A program made the position numbers and the translations under genes. Below, in pieces: positions 1-9,191 of a stretch of DNA of 64,000 nucleotides. The first letter of the stretch is position 1. Every line of letters starts with the position of its first letter. Source of the DNA: Bacteroidota bacterium (GTDB taxonomy: Bacteria; Bacteroidota; Bacteroidia; Flavobacteriales; Flavobacteriaceae); contig JAEYTL010000003.1 of NCBI GenBank assembly GCA_023434025.1, positions 62,001-126,000 of the forward strand, in the 5' to 3' direction. Under the pieces are notes generated by a model, which did not search any database, was not told where the DNA came from, and was given only the letters and a program-made list of their open reading frames with translations.

Positions 1-3000
1 CAGATACACCTGGAACTAATGGCCTGGGAACACTAAATCAATTTTATTCCTCCTCAGATGCCGTTAACTACCCCTTAGTAGAGCTTAAAAGAATACCAAC
101 CTCAAAAGCCGTCTCAGAATTAAAAAACACTGCAATGGACATAATTAAAAAACAAGATTTCCGGTATCATGGTTTAGTCGTTAACATGGATGGCATCGGA
201 GCTATAGGTTTTAGAAAAACTGCCAGAAGTGCATGGTATCTAACTTCAAAATCAAAAAGAATTTGGTCTGTTGAAGAAAACAATGCGACATGGAGAGGTG
301 CAACACAGAGAAGATATTCCCAGTTAATTACAAACGGCAATTCATTCTCATTTGTCAGTTCAGGAAATCCAAGCGGTATTATAAACAGTACTGTAAATTC
401 TTTTAGTCATTATTTAACAGGAAGTGTATTTAACCTTGTTTTAAATAACCAAACTACTACAGATTATCTTACCAATGTAAAAAGCGAAATTTTATATACC
501 TACTCAACACCTTATCTTTTGCCGGAAACAGTAGTTACCAAAAATTATTTGAATCAAATTACACTACAAGGAACGACTACAACAAACAGTATCTTTGAAA
601 ATAATCCAACCGGATTGGGAAGTAATTACTACATCGGGAGATTAAAACAAGTAAATACGACTATTTCAGCTTATAACGATACCTTTTCAACAGAAGAAAA
701 ATATACCTACACCGGTAATAAGTTAACTAAAAAGGAAAGTAAAGCTAATAATACGGATAATGTTTACCTAACCGAAACCTATGAGTATTTTCCAAATGGA
801 AATTTAAAGAAGAAAATATTGAATGCACCCGGTGCAACTCCAGCAGTTTCAGCCAGGACAACAGAATACACCTACGATACTTCGCAACGATTTATCAAAA
901 CAGTAAAAGATATAGAAGGATTAATCACTACTTATAATTCTTACCATCCTTTGTATGGCGTTGTTCTGAGCGAAACCAATTCTTTTGGACAAACTACAAG
1001 TAGTATCTATGATAATTGGGGAAAAAGAACAAAAGTAACCGATTATTTAGGAAAAAGTATAAACTATACCTATGCAAAATCCGGTAATACTTTTACAACA
1101 AGTACACTTGCTGACGATGGTAGTGAAAGTATTATTGAAATGGACATTATTGGCCGTGTGACAAAAAAAGGGAGCAAGAATATTAACGGCTCTTGGAGCT
1201 ATATTTCTGAAAACCATGATTTTTTGAACAGAAAGACAGGTGTTAGTGAACCCTACTTTGGAAATAGTCCAAGTCAATGGACTACTATGACCTATGATGA
1301 TTATAGTCGTTTAAAACAGCAAATTTCATTTACAGGTCTCACAACAGACATTACCTATACGGGATTAACAGTTGTATCGAATGACGGTATAGTAATTAAA
1401 AGCACCACTAAAAATGCAAATGGGCATACTACACAATCCGTAGATCCAGGAGGTACAATTAATTATGCCTACTTTGCTAATGGTAACATGAAAACTTCTA
1501 CATTTGATGGAGTAACATTATCAATGGAGTATGATGGTTGGGGGAGAAAAAAGAAATTAACAGACCCTTCTGCCGGAGTTTATGAATATGAATATAATGT
1601 GTATGGAGAAACCACTAAAGAAATAACTCCAAAAGGAAATACTCAATATTATTATTCTCCAACAGGAAGAATTGAAGCCAAATATGTTCAAGGTGATCTA
1701 GGTGATCTTACATACAATGAAATTCATTACAGTTATAACCCGTTAAAACAGCTGACTTTAATTGATGGCTCAGATATCAATGGTGCATCGTATTACACAG
1801 AATATTTTTACGACAGTAATCATAGACTACAAAAGCAAACAGAATCAAACCCACAATCCTATTTTGAAAAAAGATATGAGTATGACGATTTTGGTCGAGT
1901 GAATAGAGAATACCATCTAGCAACTGATGTCCCGACTGGAAAATCAAGTGGAAAATGGATTAAAAACACCTATCTAAACGGTTATCACTGGCAAGTTTTA
2001 GACGATGCTACCAATGCTATGCTATGGCAAGTAGATGCCGTTAATGCAAGAGGACAACTAGTTACAGGACATTATGGCAATGCAGTTGGTCAGGTTTCAA
2101 ACACCTATGATAGTTATGGACTTCCTTTAACTTCGAGCTACAGAACAATCAATGGCAGTAATGCATCTCCCACACCATTTCTTACGTTAACGACCAACTT
2201 TAATGCACAAAGAGGATTATTGCTAAGTAGAAGTAACAGCATGTTTAATTGGAATGAAACTTTTCAATATGATAGTTTAGAACGATTAACGCATTTTACC
2301 AATTCGCAGGGCCAGACTGAACAACAGTCCTATGACAATAAAGGTAGAATTACACAAAATGCGATCGGAAATTATGCTTATGAAACGTCTGCCAAACCTT
2401 ATCAGGCAACAAAAGTAAGTTTATCAACTTCTGGTGTATCTTATTACTCAGATAAACCTTTACAACAAATTTCATATAATGCATTTAAAAGTCCGGTTAG
2501 TATTTATGAAAAAGATAAAGATCGGATTGATTTTGAATACAATCCGTTTTTAACCCGAAGCACTATGTATTATGGCGACCTAAATAAAAACAAATATCTT
2601 AGGCCTTATCGCAAATACTATGCTGCAGACGGCACAATGGAAATTAAACGAAATAATCTTTCCAATGCAGTGGACATAACGCTCTATATTGGTGGAGATG
2701 GATACTCGGCTCCAATCATGGTAAAAAGTGACGGAATCACACAAAATTATTTATATTTACACAGAGACTACTTAGGGAGCATCATGGCGATAAGCAATGC
2801 AGCCGGTCAAGTGGTAGAAAAAAGACATTTTGATGCATGGGGAAATATTGTTTTCCTGAAAGACCAAAATAACAATAACCTTACTAACTTTGCCGTTTTA
2901 GATAGAGGTTACACGGGACATGAACATTTGCAAAGTGTTGGACTTATTCACATGAATGGCAGATTGTATGATGCCAAAGTAAGACGGTTTTTATCGCCCG

Positions 3001-4088
3001 ACAACTATATTCAAGACCCGAGTAACACACAAAATTTCAACCGTTATGGTTACGTTCTTAATAATCCTTTAAAACATATTGACCCGAGTGGTGAAGAAGG
3101 AATAACTCTTGGTGCGGCTGTGATAATTGGTGCTGCAGTTGCGGCGTTAACTTATACTATTACAGCTTTAACAGCAGATGTACCATTTACCGCCGGAGGT
3201 TTAATTCAATCGGCAGCCATTGGAGCTTTTAGTGCTGCAGTAACTTTTGGCATTGGAGAAGCCACATCAACCATTACCAATTTAGTTACCCGAACAGCCG
3301 CACAGTCACTAGCCCACGGCACTTTTCAGGGCTTTATGTCAGGTATTCAAGGGGGTGATTTTATGACAGGTTTTGCCAGTGGCTCTTTGAGCAGTTTAGC
3401 AGCCTCGTCATGGAGTGGAGGAAAAACCACAAATGGTTCGTGGAATGGTGTAGGCGGAAAATTTGGACACTCAACTACCGGAACACTGGTTTTTGGAACA
3501 CTGGCAGGAGGAGCAGGAGCAGCCTTAACCAAAGGTAATTTTTGGCAAGGAGCCGTGACGGGATTGATCGTGAGCGGATTGAATCATGTGGCACATTCTT
3601 TAAATTCTCAAAAAAATGGATACAATTTAACGAAAGAAGATATAAAAAGAATATATGAAAATTACCCACATCCAGAAGGCGATAGTAAAGTTACTATTGA
3701 TGAACTGATTGCTCTAATAGGTGGACCAATTGAGACTGAGTACAATAAACAAAGTTCTTTATACGAAGAATTAAATGGTAATACATGTGCCTTAAGATTA
3801 AGTTATGCCATGAATAAAGCAGGGTATAATGTTAATGGTGACTATTATGGTGCAAACGGAATGAAATATTTTACTTCTGCAACCAGAATGACAAACAATT
3901 ATTTAACAAAGTTCAATTGGCAATATGTTTATCCTAACCCAAAAAATTCTACTTCAATAGGGCTCATTGCACAATATAGAAGTAACGGTACTGTTTTACA
4001 TGTAGATGTCATTTATAACAATAAAGTGGGAACAAATATATATACTCAAAATGTAGTTAGAAATGTTAATTGGTATCCAGGAAATTAA
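1..4088 (+). CDS. RHS-repeat polymorphic toxin with C-terminal Tae4-like amidase domain (5' end outside window)
   Basis: The frame is already open at base 3, so the N-terminus lies upstream and the ATG at 135 is only an internal Met. Bases up to about 450 encode a segment like the region after the SpvB/TcdB part of RHS proteins. Bases 450-2700 encode many YD-type repeats. The RHS-associated core runs to about 3092 and ends in the conserved DPSG (3081-3092). A Gly/Ala-rich hydrophobic segment follows (3100-3600). The variable tip (3600-4085) contains NTCALRLSYAMN with Cys at 3786-3788 and HVDV with His at 3999-4001. These match the Cys and His regions of Tae4 (PF14113) peptidoglycan amidases. 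The third catalytic Asp of Tae4 is not clearly placed. Inferred role: an interbacterial toxin released from the RHS shell that acts on periplasmic murein. Secretion route is not shown in the window. Confidence 0.85.
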   Translation, partial: DTPGTNGLGTLNQFYSSSDAVNYPLVELKRIPTSKAVSELKNTAMDIIKKQDFRYHGLVVNMDGIGAIGFRKTARSAWYLTSKSKRIWSVEENNATWRGATQRRYSQLITNGNSFSFVSSGNPSGIINSTVNSFSHYLTGSVFNLVLNNQTTTDYLTNVKSEILYTYSTPYLLPETVVTKNYLNQITLQGTTTTNSIFENNPTGLGSNYYIGRLKQVNTTISAYNDTFSTEEKYTYTGNKLTKKESKANNTDNVYLTETYEYFPNGNLKKKILNAPGATPAVSARTTEYTYDTSQRFIKTVKDIEGLITTYNSYHPLYGVVLSETNSFGQTTSSIYDNWGKRTKVTDYLGKSINYTYAKSGNTFTTSTLADDGSESIIEMDIIGRVTKKGSKNINGSWSYISENHDFLNRKTGVSEPYFGNSPSQWTTMTYDDYSRLKQQISFTGLTTDITYTGLTVVSNDGIVIKSTTKNANGHTTQSVDPGGTINYAYFANGNMKTSTFDGVTLSMEYDGWGRKKKLTDPSAGVYEYEYNVYGETTKEITPKGNTQYYYSPTGRIEAKYVQGDLGDLTYNEIHYSYNPLKQLTLIDGSDINGASYYTEYFYDSNHRLQKQTESNPQSYFEKRYEYDDFGRVNREYHLATDVPTGKSSGKWIKNTYLNGYHWQVLDDATNAMLWQVDAVNARGQLVTGHYGNAVGQVSNTYDSYGLPLTSSYRTINGSNASPTPFLTLTTNFNAQRGLLLSRSNSMFNWNETFQYDSLERLTHFTNSQGQTEQQSYDNKGRITQNAIGNYAYETSAKPYQATKVSLSTSGVSYYSDKPLQQISYNAFKSPVSIYEKDKDRIDFEYNPFLTRSTMYYGDLNKNKYLRPYRKYYAADGTMEIKRNNLSNAVDITLYIGGDGYSAPIMVKSDGITQNYLYLHRDYLGSIMAISNAAGQVVEKRHFDAWGNIVFLKDQNNNNLTNFAVLDRGYTGHEHLQSVGLIHMNGRLYDAKVRRFLSPDNYIQDPSNTQNFNRYGYVLNNPLKHIDPSGEEGITLGAAVIIGAAVAALTYTITALTADVPFTAGGLIQSAAIGAFSAAVTFGIGEATSTITNLVTRTAAQSLAHGTFQGFMSGIQGGDFMTGFASGSLSSLAASSWSGGKTTNGSWNGVGGKFGHSTTGTLVFGTLAGGAGAALTKGNFWQGAVTGLIVSGLNHVAHSLNSQKNGYNLTKEDIKRIYENYPHPEGDSKVTIDELIALIGGPIETEYNKQSSLYEELNGNTCALRLSYAMNKAGYNVNGDYYGANGMKYFTSATRMTNNYLTKFNWQYVYPNPKNSTSIGLIAQYRSNGTVLHVDVIYNNKVGTNIYTQNVVRNVNWYPGN

Positions 4089-4100
4089 AAAAGTTTAATT

Positions 4101-4670
4101 ATGAAAAGTTCAGTGATTTATATGTGTTTTTTTCTTTTATTAGGATGTAGCAGCTCTCAAATAGATAAAAAGACAAGTGATAATGTTAATAATATAGTTG
4201 AAAATGAAAGAATCATCATGACTTTTGAGGTTTATAAAAATGACATTGAATTCATGACTGAAAAATATAATATTGATTATTGTAAACCTGAAATTAAAGA
4301 TGTTTCAGCAAATAAACTTTTATATGAAATGTGTGTCAATGATATTCATTTGGAATTAAAAAACAATTTAATTTTAAGAGAAAGAGAAAAAGTGTTATCC
4401 AAATGGAAAAACAATAGAAATTATAATCCTAAGTTACATTTTGTATTTGAAAACGAAAAAGATATTTTTCCAAGTTTAAGTTTTTTAAAGGCAATGGATT
4501 TTTACAGAAGTGATGATTTAAGAATATACTTAAATACATTTAAAAAAGAAATTATTAAAATGTATGTGTCAAAACAAAATCCTTCTATTATTCCATGTTT
4601 AGAAAATGAAGGTTATTCAAACTGGAAAATTTGGGAAAAAGATTCTTTGAATGAGATTCAAATAAAATGA
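4101..4670 (+). CDS. AT-rich lipoprotein, candidate immunity protein for the upstream RHS toxin
   Basis: Begins 12 bases after the RHS stop codon. The 189-residue product starts with a short hydrophobic signal ending in the lipobox LLGC (Cys at residue 16), so it should be a lipoprotein in the cell envelope. The rest is charged, Lys/Glu/Asn-rich and alpha-helical in character, with no family I recognise. The gene is visibly poorer in GC than its surroundings, which is common for immunity genes behind RHS tips. A periplasm-facing lipoprotein is where immunity to a murein amidase is needed, and known Tai4 immunity proteins are periplasmic. The immunity role is inferred from position and localisation only; no sequence similarity to Tai4 is claimed. 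Confidence 0.6.
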   Translation: MKSSVIYMCFFLLLGCSSSQIDKKTSDNVNNIVENERIIMTFEVYKNDIEFMTEKYNIDYCKPEIKDVSANKLLYEMCVNDIHLELKNNLILREREKVLSKWKNNRNYNPKLHFVFENEKDIFPSLSFLKAMDFYRSDDLRIYLNTFKKEIIKMYVSKQNPSIIPCLENEGYSNWKIWEKDSLNEIQIK

Positions 4671-4688
4671 TTTTACACAGCACAATAG

Positions 4689-4716
4689 CTCCAATCGAAT
4701 TTTAATTCAGTTGGAG
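4689..4716. other. hairpin between the two lipoprotein genes
   Basis: CTCCAA (4689-4694) pairs with TTGGAG (4711-4716), and an inner GAATT/AATTC can extend the stem. No run of T follows, so it may be a weak terminator or an RNA-processing structure. It overlaps the ATG at 4711, which supports using the later ATG at 4741 for the next gene. Confidence 0.35.
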
Positions 4717-4740
4717 TTGATAAATAAAAACAAACCACAA

Positions 4741-5202
4741 ATGAAAAAAACAATTTTATTTTTAGCCACTTTAATTTTATCCTACTCTTGTAGTAAGGAC
4801 AAAGAAGAGTATGACCCAAGAAATGATTTGTCTTATATTAACTTTCAAAATGAGCGATACAAAGGAATCTGGTATTTTGATAAAGTAATCAAAGCCGATG
4901 GCTCTATTGAAGAATATGTTCATATGTGTCCGGCAAACAAGGACTATGTAAATTTTCAATCCTATAGAATCATGGACTATTTACATTGGGATACAGAAGA
5001 TTGTACTAATTTTTATGTGCAAACTAATTGTCAAAATTTTCAGATTCAAGGATATACAGTGTCCAGTTGCTACACACACTATGAAGGTACCTATCGTTTA
5101 CAAGGAAATGCTCTGCGTGTTGATTATGAAGAAGTTGAATATTTTAGTCAGGTTGAAAACAATTTAGAATCCGCAAAAGGGCTAATTTTTTCTAGAAATT
5201 AA
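4741..5202 (+). CDS. lipocalin-like small lipoprotein
   Basis: I chose the ATG at 4741 over the in-frame ATG at 4711 because it directly begins a lipoprotein signal (MKKTILFLATLILSYSC, Cys at residue 17). The mature part contains GIWYFDKVIKADGS, the opening strand typical of Bacteroidota lipocalin-like lipoproteins, then four Cys residues in two groups that could form disulfides, and ends after about 153 residues. It lies 70 bases after the candidate immunity gene in the same orientation and may belong to the RHS cargo region, either as a second immunity-type protein or as an unrelated envelope protein. The function is unknown. Confidence 0.65.
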   Translation: MKKTILFLATLILSYSCSKDKEEYDPRNDLSYINFQNERYKGIWYFDKVIKADGSIEEYVHMCPANKDYVNFQSYRIMDYLHWDTEDCTNFYVQTNCQNFQIQGYTVSSCYTHYEGTYRLQGNALRVDYEEVEYFSQVENNLESAKGLIFSRN

Positions 5203-5308
5203 TGAGGTATAAGAAGAGTAAACTGCACCTGCTTATTTTTCTCATAACATGACTCTTATAATTCAAGGATAGAATCTTTTGAAAAAAGTAAGTGATAACC
5301 AAAACGTA

Positions 5309-5320
5309 TAGAAATTTCTA
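5309..5320. promoter_or_regulatory. 12-bp perfect palindrome TAGAAATTTCTA
   Basis: Perfect palindrome nine bases upstream of the -7-like box of the LuxE-like gene. It could be an operator, but it is short and AT-rich, so chance is possible. Confidence 0.25.
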
Positions 5321-5329
5321 TAAGTTCAT

Positions 5330-5337
5330 TACTTTTG
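5330..5337 (+). promoter_or_regulatory. Bacteroidota -7 box TACTTTTG
   Basis: Matches TAnnTTTG and ends five bases before the start codon at 5342, giving a very short or absent leader. No clear -33 TTG was found at the usual distance. Confidence 0.4.
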
Positions 5338-5341
5338 CACC

Positions 5342-6322
5342 ATGAATCCCTATCCCGACCTATTCTCCATCAGTAGCCAAAAAGAGTTTGAGAAAACAGC
5401 ACTCAAAGTTTTCAGACATCAGTATGAATACAATCAGGTGTATCAGGATTTTTGTTCGCTGTTAAAGAAAGACAAATCCAATGTAAAATCGATTACTGAA
5501 ATTCCGTTTTTGCCGATTCAGTTTTTTAAAAGTCATGAAATCGTTAGTTCAGCACATCCGGTTCAGGAGACATTTACCAGTAGCGGCACCACCGGAACAG
5601 CAACCAGCAGACACTTGGTAACTGATATAAGTTTATATGAACAAAGTTTCCGAAAAGCGTTTTCACAATTTTACGGAAATATAGAGGATTATGTAGTTTT
5701 AGCCCTGCTTCCTTCCTACCTGGAACGCGACGGCTCGTCTTTAATCTATATGGTCAATGATCTGATTGAAGGATCCAACCATTCGGAGAGCGGCTTCTAT
5801 CTGACTAATTATGATGAGTTGATTCAAAAGCTAACCCAACTCGACTCGTCCGGTCAGAATGTTCTTTTAATTGGTGTGACGTATGCCCTATTAGATTTGG
5901 TTGAAAAACAACCCTTTCAGTTAAAAAATACCATTATCATGGAAACCGGCGGTATGAAGGGCAAACGAAAAGAAATTATAAGGGAAGAATTACACCGTAT
6001 TTTATGCCACGGTTTTGGTGTACCTTCCATTCATTCAGAATACGGCATGACCGAATTATTATCGCAGGCCTATTCATTAGGAAACGGCATTTTTGAATGT
6101 CCGCCCTGGATGTCGGTTCTCATCCGGGATCCCGAAGATGCGTTGACGTATGTTGATTACGGCAAAACCGGAGGCATCAACGTGATCGATCTGGCAAACA
6201 TCAATTCATGCTCTTTTATTGCTACGCAGGATTTAGGCAAAAAATATCCCAACCATTCGTTTGAAGTGTTGGGACGTTTTGATTCCAGTGATATCCGGGG
6301 GTGTAACCTGATGGTGGTTTAA
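5342..6322 (+). CDS. LuxE-like acyl-protein synthetase
   Basis: 326 residues, a usual length for the LuxE/PF04443 family, which activates fatty acids as acyl-AMP and carries them as acyl-protein thioesters. The nucleotide-binding loop TSSGTTGTATSRH is at residues 79-91, preceded by the family-typical FLPIQFFKSHEI. A second conserved block, METGGMKGKRKEI, and HSEYGMTELLSQAYS follow in the adenylate-forming fold. There is no luxC or luxD beside it, so a bioluminescence role is not implied; similar solitary genes are common in Bacteroidota and the substrate is unknown. The gene is convergent with tyrS, 41 bases away. Confidence 0.85.
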   Translation: MNPYPDLFSISSQKEFEKTALKVFRHQYEYNQVYQDFCSLLKKDKSNVKSITEIPFLPIQFFKSHEIVSSAHPVQETFTSSGTTGTATSRHLVTDISLYEQSFRKAFSQFYGNIEDYVVLALLPSYLERDGSSLIYMVNDLIEGSNHSESGFYLTNYDELIQKLTQLDSSGQNVLLIGVTYALLDLVEKQPFQLKNTIIMETGGMKGKRKEIIREELHRILCHGFGVPSIHSEYGMTELLSQAYSLGNGIFECPPWMSVLIRDPEDALTYVDYGKTGGINVIDLANINSCSFIATQDLGKKYPNHSFEVLGRFDSSDIRGCNLMVV

Positions 6323-6363
6323 GTTTATTCCAGGTTTCAGGTTTAACTTCGCTCAGTTCGGTT

Positions 6364-7671
6364 TTAAACTGCCCGTAAAATAAAATACGTTTTCTTACCG
6401 CGTTGCAGTAAAACAAACTCGTTGTTGATTAAATCATTTGCTGATAATGTAAACTCTTCGGTCACTTTTTCACGGTTCACCGAAATAGAGTTTTCTTTTA
6501 ACGCTCTTCTTGCTTCACTATTGGAGGATAAAAACCCTGATTTTCCGGCTAAAGCATCCACAATATTAATTCCGCTTTCTAAATCTGCTCTGGATATTTC
6601 AGCCTGAGTAATTCCATCAAAAACATCCAGAAAAGTTTGTGAATCCAACCCTTTTAAATCTTCCGAAGTGGAATTCCCAAACAAAATTGAAGATGCCTTT
6701 ACCGCTTTTTCAAACTCTTCTCTGGAATGAACAAAAACCGTAATTTCTTCGGCTAATTTCTTTTGCAGTAAACGCAAATGCGGTTCCTGTCTGTGTTTTT
6801 CAATCAGTTCTTCTATTGTTTCTTTACCTAAAAAGGTGAAGATTTTAATGTATTTTTCAGCATCGGCATCGGTAGAATTAAACCAGAACTGGTAGAATTT
6901 ATACGGTGAAGTCTTATCAGCCGTTAACCAGACATTTCCGCCTTCCGATTTTCCGAATTTAGAGCCGTCCGCTTTGGTTATCAGCGGTGTCGTTAAAGCA
7001 AATGCTTTGGCTCCTTCGTCTTCTGTATTCACACTTAATCTCCGTACCAACTCGGTTCCCGTGGTGATATTTCCCCACTGGTCGGAACCGCCCATCTGGA
7101 GCAAGCAATTGTATTTTTTATACAAATGATAAAAATCGTAACCCTGAATCAGCTGGTAGGTGAATTCCGTAAACGACATCCCTTCTCCATCACCGGAAAA
7201 CCTTTTTTTGACCGAATCTTTGGCCATCATATAATTTACGGTAATCCGTTTACCCACATCACGGGCAAAATCGATAAATGAAAAATCTTTCATCCAGTCG
7301 TAGTTATTCACCAAAACAGGAGCATTCGATTCAGTGGAATTAAAATCTAAAAAACGGGACAATACGGCTTTGATCCCTTCCACGTTTTTATTCAACGTAG
7401 CTTCATCCAGCAAATTACGCTCGTCTGATTTACCGGACGGATCACCAATCATTCCGGTTGCTCCCCCTACCAATGCAATTGGTTGATGGCCAAAGTTCTT
7501 CAGATGAACCAGTAAGATAATCTGCACCATACTTCCGATATGCAGCGAATCTGCTGTCGGGTCAAATCCGATATAAGCCGTTGTGGGTTCTTTCAGCAAT
7601 TGTTCTTCTGTTCCCGGCATCATATCGTGAAACAATCCTCTCCAACGTAATTCTTCTACTAAATTCTTCAT
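6364..7671 (-). CDS. tyrS: tyrosyl-tRNA synthetase
   Basis: 435 residues, the normal size for bacterial TyrRS, which charges tRNA-Tyr in the cytoplasm. Class I signatures are present: HIGS at residues 44-47 and KFGKS (the KMSKS-type loop) at 238-242, with GGSDQWGN at about 194-201 for tyrosine recognition. The last about 65 residues form an S4-type RNA-binding domain. The start at 7671 lies 15 bases downstream of a minus-strand TATCTTTG box. It is transcribed divergently from the epimerase gene at 7747. Confidence 0.97.
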   Translation of the reverse strand: MKNLVEELRWRGLFHDMMPGTEEQLLKEPTTAYIGFDPTADSLHIGSMVQIILLVHLKNFGHQPIALVGGATGMIGDPSGKSDERNLLDEATLNKNVEGIKAVLSRFLDFNSTESNAPVLVNNYDWMKDFSFIDFARDVGKRITVNYMMAKDSVKKRFSGDGEGMSFTEFTYQLIQGYDFYHLYKKYNCLLQMGGSDQWGNITTGTELVRRLSVNTEDEGAKAFALTTPLITKADGSKFGKSEGGNVWLTADKTSPYKFYQFWFNSTDADAEKYIKIFTFLGKETIEELIEKHRQEPHLRLLQKKLAEEITVFVHSREEFEKAVKASSILFGNSTSEDLKGLDSQTFLDVFDGITQAEISRADLESGINIVDALAGKSGFLSSNSEARRALKENSISVNREKVTEEFTLSANDLINNEFVLLQRGKKTYFILRAV

Positions 7672-7686
7672 TCAAAATAATTTTGG

Positions 7687-7694
7687 CAAAGATA
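7687..7694 (-). promoter_or_regulatory. -7 box TATCTTTG for tyrS
   Basis: Minus-strand TATCTTTG 15 bases upstream of the tyrS start, an exact match to the Bacteroidota -7 consensus. The -33 element is not obvious. Confidence 0.45.
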
Positions 7695-7710
7695 GTTTTA
7701 ATTCGATAAT

Positions 7711-7742
7711 TTGAAAATGTAGCACAGAAACATTTATCTTTG
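7711..7742 (+). promoter_or_regulatory. promoter TTG-N21-TATCTTTG for the epimerase gene
   Basis: TTG at 7711-7713 and TATCTTTG at 7735-7742 with 21 bases between fit the Bacteroidota sigma-ABfr promoter pattern. The -7 box ends four bases before the ATG at 7747, implying an almost leaderless mRNA. Confidence 0.55.
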
Positions 7743-7746
7743 TTTT

Positions 7747-8751
7747 ATGAATTTAGTTACTGGCGGAACCGGCTTGGTTGGTGCTCATTTATTACTTCAT
7801 TTACTTGAAAAAGGCGAAAAGGTCAGGGCTTTGTTTCGCTCTGAAAACAGTATTCAGAAAACAAAAGAGCTCTTTAACCAGCTTCATCAAAGCGATTTGT
7901 TCCACAAGATTGAATGGGTTCCGGGTAATGTAAACGACATTCCCTCCCTTGAACCGGCATTTGAAAACATCGCTTATGTTTACCATTGTGCGGCATTGAT
8001 TTCATTTGATGCAACCGATGAAGAAAATCTCCGGAAAATAAATATCGAAGGAACAGCCAACATGGTTAACTGTGCCCTGGCTTTCGGAATTAAAAAATTC
8101 TGCTACGTCAGTTCCATTGCTGCTTTGGGTGATCTGAAAGAAAATGAAACCATGATTACCGAAGAAACAGAATGGAATCCTGAAAAACCGCACAGTGATT
8201 ACGCTCTTTCAAAATTTGGTGCTGAAATGGAAATCTGGCGGGCTGAACAGGAAGGATTGAACTGCATCATCGTTAATCCCGGGGTTATTTTAGGCCGTGG
8301 CTTCTGGGATTCCGGCAGCGGAGAAATTTTTATACGAATCAAAAACGGCATTCCGTTTTACACCAAAGGTTCTTCCGGATTCGTAGCCGTTGAAGACGTT
8401 GTATCTGTCATGCATCAACTGATGCAAAGTAATCTGTCAGGAGAACGGTTCACCCTGGTCAGTGAAAACATCATTTTTAAAGACTTGATTTTCTGGATCG
8501 CAGACGGAATCAAGACAAAAAAACCGTCTTTTTATGCCAAACCCTGGATAACGTCTGTTGCCTGGCGGTTAGACTGGCTTTTTTCAACATTGTTTTTTCA
8601 GAAAAGAAGGTTCTCAAGAGCAACAGCCACTTCGCTTCACACCACTGATTTATATTCTAATGACAAGCTTAAAACCTTGCTGAATTTTGAATTTCAACCC
8701 ATCCGGGAAGTTGTCGGGCAGGTTGCCTTTACTTTTTCAAAAAAGTTTTAG
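7747..8751 (+). CDS. NAD-dependent epimerase/dehydratase (extended SDR)
   Basis: 334 residues starting with the nucleotide-binding loop GGTGLVGAH (residues 6-14). The extended-SDR catalytic tyrosine motif is visible as YALSK, preceded by YVSSIAALG. The substrate is not predictable from sequence; relatives act on nucleotide sugars, 3-hydroxysteroids or flavonols. It stands alone behind its own promoter, and its last 23 bases overlap the 3' end of the convergent DUF4296 gene. Confidence 0.85.
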   Translation: MNLVTGGTGLVGAHLLLHLLEKGEKVRALFRSENSIQKTKELFNQLHQSDLFHKIEWVPGNVNDIPSLEPAFENIAYVYHCAALISFDATDEENLRKINIEGTANMVNCALAFGIKKFCYVSSIAALGDLKENETMITEETEWNPEKPHSDYALSKFGAEMEIWRAEQEGLNCIIVNPGVILGRGFWDSGSGEIFIRIKNGIPFYTKGSSGFVAVEDVVSVMHQLMQSNLSGERFTLVSENIIFKDLIFWIADGIKTKKPSFYAKPWITSVAWRLDWLFSTLFFQKRRFSRATATSLHTTDLYSNDKLKTLLNFEFQPIREVVGQVAFTFSKKF

Positions 8752-9187
8752 TTTCTTTCATGCTTCGTCCTTTTTTAAGCGAGTCCTGGTTTTGCAAACG
8801 GAATTCTTCTGCTTTTTTGTTGTCTTCCTGCTGCTTTTTCTTCAAAAGACTGTCTGCTGTTTTTTTATTATCGTCAATCCGCTTTTCAACAGCTTCATAC
8901 ATCTTTTTATATTTTTTGAAATCAGATGCATAGTAGGTGTTATTCTCAACAAACTGCAAACTGTCGATCTTATGCTTTTTATAGATATAAGTGTGCATAT
9001 CAATACCATTATCTTCTAACACAGCCGGATTAGTTGAGATGATGGCATCCAATATACTTAAGTCATATAAAATATCGACCATTTTTTCTTCCTCAATCAG
9101 CTTGGCCGGTTTTTTTACCCCGCTTTGCTTACAGGCTAAAAAAAGTATTAAAAATAATCCTAAAAGATATTTTGAGTTTGTTTTCAT
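8729..9187 (-). CDS. DUF4296 lipoprotein
   Basis: 152 residues with a lipoprotein signal ending in LFLAC (Cys at residue 19). The central part, with MVDILYDLSILDAI and the helical repeats after it, matches my recollection of DUF4296, a Bacteroidota-specific family. The C-terminus is a Lys/Glu/Gln-rich coiled-coil-like tail. It follows the dihydroorotase gene by four bases in the same direction and so is probably cotranscribed with it. The function is unknown. Confidence 0.75.
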   Translation of the reverse strand: MKTNSKYLLGLFLILFLACKQSGVKKPAKLIEEEKMVDILYDLSILDAIISTNPAVLEDNGIDMHTYIYKKHKIDSLQFVENNTYYASDFKKYKKMYEAVEKRIDDNKKTADSLLKKKQQEDNKKAEEFRLQNQDSLKKGRSMKETKTFLKK

Positions 9188-9191
9188 TTAC

